NCBI GenBank assembly: GCA_900320035.1
Contig: ONQU01000147.1
Location: 1-6,448 of the forward strand
DNA from: an uncultured Rhodospirillaceae bacterium
GTDB lineage: Bacteria > Pseudomonadota > Alphaproteobacteria > RF32 > CAG-239
Direction: 5' to 3'
DNA: 6,448 nucleotides
The notes below the pieces were generated by a model. The model ran no database searches, was not told where the DNA came from, and saw nothing but the letters and a program-made list of their open reading frames with translations. Each line of letters starts with the position of its first letter. Position 1 is the first letter of the stretch. Position numbers and translations under genes: made by a program. This document shows, in pieces, positions 1-6,195 of this stretch.

Positions 1-3000
1 ATCGGCCAACGGTAACACGCGCGAAACCGTACCTTTGTTACCGTGACGACCGGCCATCTTATCACCGGTTTGCATCTTTCTCTTGGTGGCAATAAACACC
101 TTAACCAACTTCAAAACGCCCGGCAACAAATCATCACCGCGTTGAACTTTTTCCACCTTATTAGCGTAGTGCTTCTTAATATTTTCAACTCGCGCTTCAA
201 AAGCGGCCGTAAAGCTCTCGATTTTGGCCATCACATCTTCGTTTTTAACCACAATTTTAGCCCATTGTGATGCCGGCAAAGTTGCTAAAACTTCCGGTGT
301 AATTACCGTATTTTTGCCGATTCCCTGCGGTGCATCAACCACTTTTTGGCCATTTAACAATTCTTGCAAACGATACTCGTAACTGCGGCGAATAATCGCA
401 ATTTCATCATCGCGGTCTTTTGCTAATGCTGAAATTTCTTCTTGCTCAATCGCTAACGCGCGTTCATCTTTTTCGACGCCACGGCGTGAGAAAATACGCA
501 CATCAACCACAATACCGTCAACACCCGGCTGTGCCCGCATTGAAGTATCACGAACATCACTGGCTTTTTCACCAAAAATGGCGCGCAACAATTTTTCTTC
601 CGGCGTTACCGGTGATTCACCCTTCGGCGTTACCTTACCCACCAAAATATCACCAGCCTTAACATGCGCACCAACATAAACAATGCCGGCTTCGTCCAAA
701 TTGCGCAATGCATCTTCACCAACGTTCGGAATGTCACGCGTAATTTCTTCCTGACCGAGTTTGGTATCACGAGCCATTACTTCAAATTCTTCAATGTGCA
801 GCGACGTTAAAACATCGTCACGCGAAATCCGCTCTGAAAGCAAAATAGCATCTTCGTAGTTCAAACCGTTCCATGGCATGAATGCCACCAACAGGTTTTT
901 ACCCAAAGCCAACTCGCCTAAATTGGTACACGGACCATCGGCAATAATATCACCCTTCTTGATATGGTCACCAACTTTAACCAGCGGCACTTGGTTAATA
1001 CAAGTATTTTGGTTAGAACGACGGAATTTGGAAAGTTTGTAAATTTCCACACCAACGTTGTGCGCCTCATCGCTATCCGAACGAATAACGATACGATTCG
1101 CATCAACCGCATTAACCACGCCGTCATATTTTGCCACCAAGGTTGCACCGGAATCTTTAGCCACGGTTGCTTCAATACCGGTACCGACCAGCGGTGCTTC
1201 AGAACGCAACAACGGCACGCCTTGACGCTGCATGTTTGAACCCATCAGCGCGCGGTTAGCATCGTCGTTTTCCAAAAACGGAATCAAAGCTGCAGCCACC
1301 GAAACCAACTGCTTCGGTGAAACGTCAATGTAGTTAATGTCTTCCGGTTTATCAAATTCCACTTCACCACCGCGACGGCAAGTAATCAAGTCATCTTCAA
1401 AATGGCCGTCTTCTTTAACTTTAGCATTAGCTTCGGCAATCACCACTTTACCTTCGTCATCGGCAGATAAGTAAACCACTTCTTTGGTTACAACGCCGTT
1501 TACCACTTTGCGATACGGGCATTCAATAAAACCATATTTATTAACGCGCGCATAAGTTGATAACGAGTTAATCAAACCAATGTTCGGACCTTCCGGTGAT
1601 TCAATCGGGCAGATACGACCATAGTGTGTCGGGTGCACGTCGCGCACTTCAAAACCGGCACGATCACGGCTCAAACCACCCGGACCTAAAGCCGATAAAC
1701 GACGCTTATGCGTAATTTCTGACAACGGATTGTTCTGATCCATAAATTGTGACAACTGTGATGAACCGAAAAATTCTCTGATAACCGAAGCAATCGGCTT
1801 AGCATTAATTAAATCTTGCGGCTTCACATTGTTCAAAACTTCGGCACTCATTTTTTCTCTGATAGCGCGCTCCATTCTGAGTAAGCCCATCCGATATTGA
1901 TTTTCCATCAATTCACCCACCGAACGTACACGACGGTTACCTAAGTGGTCAATATCATCAACCGTACCTTTACCGTCACGAATATTGATGAGTTTTTTGA
2001 TAATCTTCAAAATATCATCTTTACGCAAAACACGCACTGTATCCGGTGCTTCAGTAAACGGAATATCTAAAGATGCATTCATCTTCACCCGACCGACTGC
2101 CGATAAATCATAGCGTTCTTCATCAAAGAACAATTGCTTAAACAAAGCATCTGCCGCTTCATAAGTTGCCGGTTCGCCCGGTCTCATCACACGATAAATA
2201 TCCAAAAGTGCATCTTGGCGATTGGTATTACGATCAGACGCCAAGGTATTGCGTAAATACGGCCCGACGTTCAAGTTATCAATATATAATACTTCAACCG
2301 ACTTTAATTTGGCAGCAGCAATTTTATCCAACACTTCTTCATTGATTTCATCACCGGCTTCGGCCAAAACTTCCCCTGTCTTCGGCATCACAATATTTTT
2401 AGCCAGGAATTTGCCAAACATTTGGTCTTTAGATACTACAAAGTATTCCAATCCGGCGTCAGCCAATTTTTGCGCCGAGCGCACCGTTAATTTTTTGCCG
2501 GCATCCCATACGGTTTCACCGGTAGCCGCATTAACCAAAGCAAACGGATATTTCACACCGTTCATCCGGCTCGGTTCAAACTTCATTTTCCAATTTTTCT
2601 TATCGGCGACATACGTTTCGGTATCATAGAAATAACTTAATATTTCTTCCTTATCCATACCCTTCACATCTTCCAAAGCTACCGTTTCGCCTTTTTTCAG
2701 CTTGTCTTCGGTTTCTTTAGAATACAAGGCATACAAAATCGAAGTAATTGGTAATTTACGACGACGGTCAATACGCGCATACATTAAATCTTTGGCATCA
2801 AATTCAAAATCGAGCCACGAACCACGGTATGGAATAATCCGTACCGAAAACAGCTTCTTACCCGAAGAAATGGTTTTACCGCCGTCACTATCATAAAACA
2901 CGCCAGGTGAACGGTGCATTTGCGAAACAACCACACGTTCGGTACCATTAAAAATAAATGTACCTTTTTCAGTCATCAGCGGAATATCACCCATATAAAC

Positions 3001-3381
3001 CGATTGTTCTTTCACATCGTGGACTGATTTTGCACCGGTTGCTTCATCAACATCAAACACCACCAAACGCAATGTCGCCTTAATCGGCGCTGCATAGGTC
3101 ATATCACGTCTGATGCATTCTTCTTCATCATATTTTGGTTCTTCCAAAACATAATCTACGAATTCTAATTCACCATTACCCGAAAAATCCTTAATCGGAA
3201 AAATAGATTTGAAAACCCCTTCCAAACCAAACTCACAACGCTCACCGTTATTATCTTTATTATTGATAAAGCTGGCATATGAGCCGGTTTGCATATCAAT
3301 TAAATTCGGCATATCCATCACGGCATCGATTCGGCCGAAATTTTTTCTTACACGCTTTTTGCCCGTATAAGACTGTGTCAT
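1..3381 (-). CDS. rpoB: DNA-directed RNA polymerase subunit beta (C-terminus cut by window edge)
   Basis: Beta subunit of RNA polymerase, which with beta' forms the catalytic core that makes all cellular RNA. The frame is open for 1127 codons from ATG at 3381 to the window edge; family members have roughly 1350-1390 residues in alphaproteobacteria, so about 250 C-terminal residues and the stop lie outside. The N-terminus MTQSYTGKKRVRKNFGRID is typical of the family and fixes the start, which has AGAAGGA nine bases upstream. Visible landmarks are the GTERVVVSQMHRSPGVF block, an SI1/betai4-like insertion at about residues 250-390, the rifampicin region at about 539-570 (GSSQLSQFMDQNNPLSEITH), the acidic pair E843-D844 in WNGLNYEDAI, a betai9-like insertion at about 965-1090, and active-site lysines K1108 and K1116 in GDKMAGRHGNKG (equivalent to E. 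coli K1065 and K1073). No frameshift is seen. rpoC would be expected next, beyond the edge. The upstream neighbour is not rplL, which is unusual. Confidence 0.99.
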   Translation of the reverse strand, partial: MTQSYTGKKRVRKNFGRIDAVMDMPNLIDMQTGSYASFINNKDNNGERCEFGLEGVFKSIFPIKDFSGNGELEFVDYVLEEPKYDEEECIRRDMTYAAPIKATLRLVVFDVDEATGAKSVHDVKEQSVYMGDIPLMTEKGTFIFNGTERVVVSQMHRSPGVFYDSDGGKTISSGKKLFSVRIIPYRGSWLDFEFDAKDLMYARIDRRRKLPITSILYALYSKETEDKLKKGETVALEDVKGMDKEEILSYFYDTETYVADKKNWKMKFEPSRMNGVKYPFALVNAATGETVWDAGKKLTVRSAQKLADAGLEYFVVSKDQMFGKFLAKNIVMPKTGEVLAEAGDEINEEVLDKIAAAKLKSVEVLYIDNLNVGPYLRNTLASDRNTNRQDALLDIYRVMRPGEPATYEAADALFKQLFFDEERYDLSAVGRVKMNASLDIPFTEAPDTVRVLRKDDILKIIKKLINIRDGKGTVDDIDHLGNRRVRSVGELMENQYRMGLLRMERAIREKMSAEVLNNVKPQDLINAKPIASVIREFFGSSQLSQFMDQNNPLSEITHKRRLSALGPGGLSRDRAGFEVRDVHPTHYGRICPIESPEGPNIGLINSLSTYARVNKYGFIECPYRKVVNGVVTKEVVYLSADDEGKVVIAEANAKVKEDGHFEDDLITCRRGGEVEFDKPEDINYIDVSPKQLVSVAAALIPFLENDDANRALMGSNMQRQGVPLLRSEAPLVGTGIEATVAKDSGATLVAKYDGVVNAVDANRIVIRSDSDEAHNVGVEIYKLSKFRRSNQNTCINQVPLVKVGDHIKKGDIIADGPCTNLGELALGKNLLVAFMPWNGLNYEDAILLSERISRDDVLTSLHIEEFEVMARDTKLGQEEITRDIPNVGEDALRNLDEAGIVYVGAHVKAGDILVGKVTPKGESPVTPEEKLLRAIFGEKASDVRDTSMRAQPGVDGIVVDVRIFSRRGVEKDERALAIEQEEISALAKDRDDEIAIIRRSYEYRLQELLNGQKVVDAPQGIGKNTVITPEVLATLPASQWAKIVVKNEDVMAKIESFTAAFEARVENIKKHYANKVEKVQRGDDLLPGVLKLVKVFIATKRKMQTGDKMAGRHGNKGTVSRVLPLAD

Positions 3382-3387
3382 CTGCTT

Positions 3388-3519
3388 TTATCCTTCTAAT
3401 ATATTGATTCTGCGACAATTCTTATGAAAAAAACTCAATCCCGTCAGCAGAAGGTTAAACTTCTTTGCTATTTTCATAAATATGGCCGCAACCACCGGCA
3501 TTTGCGCCAACTCAGCCAT
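3388..3519 (-). CDS. Possible 43-codon leader ORF upstream of rpoB
   Basis: A short frame reads ATG at 3519 to TAA at 3390-3388, beginning MAELAQMPVVAAIFMKIAKK and ending RRINILEG. It ends six bases before the rpoB ATG, directly after the rpoB Shine-Dalgarno sequence, an arrangement that would permit translational coupling or occlusion. Against it: there is no convincing Shine-Dalgarno (only a GGG about seven bases upstream), its start codon lies in the arm of an inverted repeat, and I recognise no family. A frame this long can arise by chance in a 250 bp intergenic region. Other in-frame ATGs at residues 7 and 15 also lack an obvious ribosome binding site. I regard it as a candidate only. 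Confidence 0.25.
   Translation of the reverse strand: MAELAQMPVVAAIFMKIAKKFNLLLTGLSFFHKNCRRINILEG
3391..3397 (-). promoter_or_regulatory. Ribosome binding site of rpoB
   Basis: AGAAGGA on the minus strand, nine bases before the rpoB ATG at 3381. It supports the annotated start. It also lies within the last codons of the possible leader ORF at 3388-3519, whose TAA follows it immediately, so ribosomes translating that ORF would cover this site. Confidence 0.85.
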
Positions 3520-3524
3520 ATTTA
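3477..3524 (-). repeat. Inverted repeat / candidate RNA hairpin in the rpoB leader
   Basis: The arms TAAATATGGC (3524-3515 on the minus strand) and GCCATATTTA (3486-3477) are perfect 10-base complements separated by 28 bases. Inside, CGCAA (3506-3502) and TTGCG (3491-3487) can pair and extend the stem on one side, leaving an eight-base bulge. No T-run follows the structure in the direction of transcription, so it does not look like an intrinsic terminator. It could be a 5' stabilising hairpin, a protein-binding site or an RNA-processing site in the rpoB mRNA; the sequence alone does not decide. Confidence 0.55.
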
Positions 3525-3531
3525 CCCAATA

Positions 3532-3602
3532 ATTATATAGTATCGGATTCTATCCCCGATTTAAACTGCGCGGAGTATAAAATATTTTGCTGCAATATGC
3601 AA
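3532..3602 (-). promoter_or_regulatory. Candidate promoter(s) for rpoB
   Basis: Two sigma70-like signals face rpoB in the 250 bp gap 3382-3631. The first is TTGCAT (3602-3597), a 17 bp spacer and TATACT (3579-3574); the -10 is good but the -35 is weak. The second is a perfect -10, TATAAT (3537-3532), without a recognisable -35; its start point would fall near 3525, putting the inverted repeat at the very 5' end of the mRNA. The region is AT-rich, so chance matches are likely. No clear terminator separates the upstream operon from rpoB, so read-through is also possible. Confidence 0.35.
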
Positions 3603-3631
3603 CTGTTTTTTAGTTTAAGATTTTTTCTGCA

Positions 3632-4237
3632 TTAGTATGACGAAAGCGGCGGAATATTAATTTGTGCAATATACCCCGGTTTAATACGCGTATTGCTGTA
3701 ATGCATATTACCGGTTTCAATCAAATAACGTTGACGCTGTGTCCATTGAGCCGCCGTTGAGTAGAAGTCTTTACCGGTAACTTCCTGATTGCGCGGATTC
3801 ATAATGTATAAAACGCACCCCTGATGTGGTTCAACCAAACCGCAGCGATTTCGTCCGGCCGGTACATCAGAATTAATCACCACACCGTCAAGACCACGAT
3901 TCGACACCGTTTTTTTACCAAACATAAATGTGCCAATCATCATACCAATAAGCGCAGCTAATGCCAAGAGTAACAAAACTGTTTTGTTCTTCAAGATATA
4001 TGAAAGCGTCATTGCTTCTTGCGTTTGCAAATCATCTTCGGTTACAAAACGGATGTTTTCGGCCTCGCCATTGTTGGCAAAATAATTATCATCACCGCTA
4101 CCGAACGCAGAATCATTATCGGTTGTCACCGCATTCATTTTTGTCGGCAACCCAAACGAAGAAACATTACTAGAAGGACGAACACGCTTAATTTTTCTGA
4201 TTTTACGCGGCATATTGGTATTCTGATTTTCTTCCAT
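3632..4237 (-). CDS. Bitopic inner-membrane protein, secretin-operon partner (function unknown)
   Basis: A 201-residue protein that I cannot assign to a named family. Residues 1-85 are hydrophilic, with a basic patch RKIRKIKRVR at 11-20 and a low-complexity Ser/Asn/Asp stretch at about 38-60. One hydrophobic segment at about 87-107 (TVLLLLALAALIGMMIGTFM) is a probable transmembrane helix. The roughly 90-residue C-terminal part carries Cys132 and Cys141 (CGLVEPHQGC), which could form a disulphide if this part is periplasmic, and ends in PPLSSY. The topology, a cytoplasmic tail, one helix and a small periplasmic domain, resembles inner-membrane partners of secretins such as GspC or PilP, but that is an analogy and not a sequence match. 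The ATG at 4237 has AGGAGA eight bases upstream, overlapping the stop of the secretin-like gene, so the two are probably translated together. It is the last gene before the rpoB leader. Confidence 0.85.
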   Translation of the reverse strand: MEENQNTNMPRKIRKIKRVRPSSNVSSFGLPTKMNAVTTDNDSAFGSGDDNYFANNGEAENIRFVTEDDLQTQEAMTLSYILKNKTVLLLLALAALIGMMIGTFMFGKKTVSNRGLDGVVINSDVPAGRNRCGLVEPHQGCVLYIMNPRNQEVTGKDFYSTAAQWTQRQRYLIETGNMHYSNTRIKPGYIAQINIPPLSSY

Positions 4238-4245
4238 TGTTATTT

Positions 4246-4251
4246 TCTCCT
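4246..4251 (-). promoter_or_regulatory. Shine-Dalgarno overlapping the upstream stop codon
   Basis: AGGAGA on the minus strand (4251-4246) lies eight bases before the ATG at 4237. The TAG stop of the secretin-like gene occupies 4252-4250, sharing the AG of the Shine-Dalgarno. Ribosomes ending on the upstream gene therefore finish on the next gene's binding site, a classic layout for translational coupling and stoichiometric expression. Confidence 0.85.
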
Positions 4252-5608
4252 ATATTTGATTCTTAATTTTTTCATTGGTTTTCAAAGTTCTGATAATGCG
4301 CGGAACCATAAAAATAACCGTTTCTGATTTAGGTGATTTAATCCCGAATAATTCATTTGGCAAGCCGATAATTAAGAAATTATTGCCTAATTTATCACGA
4401 ATTTTGAAATTTGTAACCTGTCCGTTGGTTTCTTCCAGCGTTATTTCACTGAAGATATTATTATTTTTTTCCAATGAAGCCTTAGCTAAAATTGACATAC
4501 CATACAAATCTGCTTTCGGTTGGCTGCATTTGCCTATATCAAAACGAGCCAACCACAAGTTAGGCACCACAAACTTACCTTCCGATACCAGTTGAACTTG
4601 CGCCTGATTGCCTAAAAACTGTTGTAATTTTTCCAAATTGATCTCATTTGATGTTGTTAAAATACGCCCAATAACCCCGCTCTGTGCAGTCGTAATCGAA
4701 CCGAAATCAAAAGCCTTCAGCATCTCTTTCCATTCAATATCATGCGATTGGTCATACGGATATAAGCGGAAAACACTTACATCGTAAGCAATCAAAGTCG
4801 GATTATTTTCAAACGAATTAATCAACTCCAGCATCTTATTTTTAGTTTCCACATCAGCATCAAAGGTAATTGAATAATCAGCCCAGTTCGTCACAATATT
4901 GGTAATACCGGCACCGCGAATAACATCTAATAAGCCCAAAAGAATTGGCCGTGAATGCGGTGTATAAAGCGTCATATTGGCATGGCGGCTCAACGTCAAA
5001 ACTTTTTCTTTGGCATCATAGCTGTAATAAATACCAGCGGAATCGGTCATCATTTTAACAACACCGGCCAACTCACCTTTCAAATCATTAGCAGAAATAC
5101 TCGTATAAGGTCCGTCAGCCGACGAAATGCGTATGCCTGCTTCCTTAGTCAGCTTGAGCAAAGCCTGCTCCGTTGGCATCATATCAAACGAAAAACCGGT
5201 TACTTCATAACGTGGTAAGGGATTATTGATACCATTACGTTCTAATTTAAATGCCGATTGCGTATATGGTAAAGTCAGAATCATCTGTTGTGTTTCCCAA
5301 TTAACATTACAACGCAATGGTGTTTCTAAATCCAGCTCATTAGCGCCTTCCGGCGTACGAATCATACTACGCGATGCATCTTCATCATCTTCGGTTCGCA
5401 CAATCGGCATCTCTGAAGGCAAAAGTGAATATGGCTGCATTGCCGTCATATCCATTGTTGTGGCATCAACAGTCACAATTTCCGGCGTGGCTATTGTACT
5501 GCTGTGCGCATTGTCCACCCCCAGTGTTTTAGAGGTTTCACAAGCCGAAAGCCCACCTATGAAAAGCGAGATGATACTTAAATACTTAAAAATTTTCTGT
5601 GTCTTCAT
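4250..5608 (-). CDS. Secretin-like outer-membrane lipoprotein, type IVb pilus (PilN/BfpB/TcpC) type
   Basis: A 452-residue protein with a lipoprotein signal: Lys-rich start, hydrophobic stretch YLSIISLFIGGL and lipobox LSAC with Cys23. Glu24 follows, so there is no Asp+2 inner-membrane retention signal. Residues 24-100 look like a flexible linker. Residues about 136-208 resemble the STN/N0 domain of secretins (PTEQALLKLTKEAGIRIS, then GIYYSYDAKEKVLTLSR). Residues about 222-295 resemble the N1 region of PilN-type secretins, with SITFDADVETKNKMLELI, VSVFRLYP and the IEW that matches the usual G-I-D-W-type step. The end (GNNFLIIGLPNELF at 408-421, SETVIFMVPRII at 428-439) resembles the last strands of a secretin barrel. 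Secretins form the outer-membrane channel of pili and secretion systems. The barrel region here, about 150 residues, is shorter than usual, so a secretin-derived non-channel lipoprotein is an alternative. The ATG at 5608 has GAGGAT six bases upstream; the preceding stop lies 17 bases away. The family assignment comes from reading motifs, not from a search. Confidence 0.8.
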   Translation of the reverse strand: MKTQKIFKYLSIISLFIGGLSACETSKTLGVDNAHSSTIATPEIVTVDATTMDMTAMQPYSLLPSEMPIVRTEDDEDASRSMIRTPEGANELDLETPLRCNVNWETQQMILTLPYTQSAFKLERNGINNPLPRYEVTGFSFDMMPTEQALLKLTKEAGIRISSADGPYTSISANDLKGELAGVVKMMTDSAGIYYSYDAKEKVLTLSRHANMTLYTPHSRPILLGLLDVIRGAGITNIVTNWADYSITFDADVETKNKMLELINSFENNPTLIAYDVSVFRLYPYDQSHDIEWKEMLKAFDFGSITTAQSGVIGRILTTSNEINLEKLQQFLGNQAQVQLVSEGKFVVPNLWLARFDIGKCSQPKADLYGMSILAKASLEKNNNIFSEITLEETNGQVTNFKIRDKLGNNFLIIGLPNELFGIKSPKSETVIFMVPRIIRTLKTNEKIKNQI

Positions 5609-5625
5609 TATGGTATCCTCTTTTC

Positions 5626-6114
5626 TTATTTTTCACCATCTGTCGGTTTGGCAATATTATTTTCTGCCATCAATTTTTCCATTAAATCATCAATATTCAT
5701 ACCAGCGCCAACCGTTGGATCAACCGCTTTATCAAAATTACTCATCGCATCAGCTAATTTTTTAGCTTCATTCGGATCAGTCCGCAACATATCCGGCGAC
5801 TGATTATTGGTTAGTTCTTCTTGATAAATAGCTAAATTTTTGCGTAACGCTTCAACCCCACCGGCGATTCTTTTTTCCACATAAGGATAAAGTTCTTGAT
5901 GTTCTAAGATATAATTACCGGTATCGCAGATTTCTTCTAAAACATCCAACACATAAGGATAAAACTTATATTCTTCTAAGGCAATATTACCCTGCCGCAC
6001 GCAACGGGCAGCTATCCGCGAAATAGTACGGTCGTAATAATCTATCAACACAATATAATTATCAACATACCAAAGCAATTCTTTTGCCACAACATTCTTA
6101 TTTTCTTCAGCCAT
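5626..6114 (-). CDS. Conserved-looking small cytoplasmic protein, tyrosine-rich (function unknown)
   Basis: A 162-residue protein that I do not recognise. It has no signal peptide or membrane segment, so it is probably cytoplasmic. Residues 1-100 look mostly helical and are unusually rich in tyrosine (11 within the first 97 residues). A short motif occurs twice, FYPYV at 51-55 and LYPYV at 75-79, each following a Glu-rich helix, which suggests a duplicated helical hairpin. Residues 101-162 are hydrophilic and probably flexible, ending with an acidic-amphipathic segment (MNIDDLMEKLMAE) that could be a docking helix. It is the first gene after the promoter at 6139-6167, and its ATG at 6114 has AAAGGAT seven bases upstream. 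Its position next to the secretin-like gene suggests an accessory or regulatory role in the same envelope assembly; this is inference from context only. Confidence 0.85.
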   Translation of the reverse strand: MAEENKNVVAKELLWYVDNYIVLIDYYDRTISRIAARCVRQGNIALEEYKFYPYVLDVLEEICDTGNYILEHQELYPYVEKRIAGGVEALRKNLAIYQEELTNNQSPDMLRTDPNEAKKLADAMSNFDKAVDPTVGAGMNIDDLMEKLMAENNIAKPTDGEK

Positions 6115-6138
6115 CGTCGTATCCTTTAATCGGTTATC

Positions 6139-6177
6139 ATTCTAAACAACTTGCCATATTTTGTAAATGTTTTTTTT
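6139..6177 (-). promoter_or_regulatory. Sigma70-like promoter of the three-gene envelope operon
   Basis: On the minus strand TTTACA (6167-6162), a 17 bp spacer and TAGAAT (6144-6139) each match five of six consensus positions. Eight A residues at 6177-6170 lie just upstream of the -35 and could act as an UP-like element. Transcription would start near 6132, giving a leader of about 18 bases before the ATG at 6114 that contains the AAAGGAT ribosome binding site. The promoter lies in the 81 bp gap after the repeat protein, so the operon could be expressed independently of that gene. No terminator was seen in the gap. Confidence 0.6.
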
Positions 6178-6195
6178 ACCATCCATCTTCCCTGT

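Noticed and set aside
918..1175. 85-codon minus-strand frame inside rpoB
   Set aside because: It is in a different frame from the clearly conserved rpoB reading frame, and its translation resembles no protein; it is a shadow.
2222..2629. 135-codon plus-strand frame
   Set aside because: It lies antisense to rpoB, whose sequence here is continuous and conserved; low-codon-bias shadow. The same applies to plus-strand frames at 43-270, 420-662, 964-1239 and 2702-2896.
3427..3464. Intrinsic terminator before rpoB (AGAAG/CTTCT hairpin and seven-T run on the minus strand)
   Set aside because: The stem has only five pairs and lies about 15 bases from the T-run, so the parts do not form a standard terminator.
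3961..5218. Plus-strand frames opposite the membrane protein and the secretin-like gene (3961-4173, 4019-4327, 4275-4595, 4955-5218)
   Set aside because: They mirror well-supported minus-strand genes with ribosome binding sites and protein features; none has its own convincing start signal.
5226..5765. 179-codon plus-strand frame with a hydrophobic middle
   Set aside because: The hydrophobic stretch comes from reading the lipoprotein's N-terminal region in antisense. It spans the junction of two minus-strand genes with good ribosome binding sites and has no support of its own.
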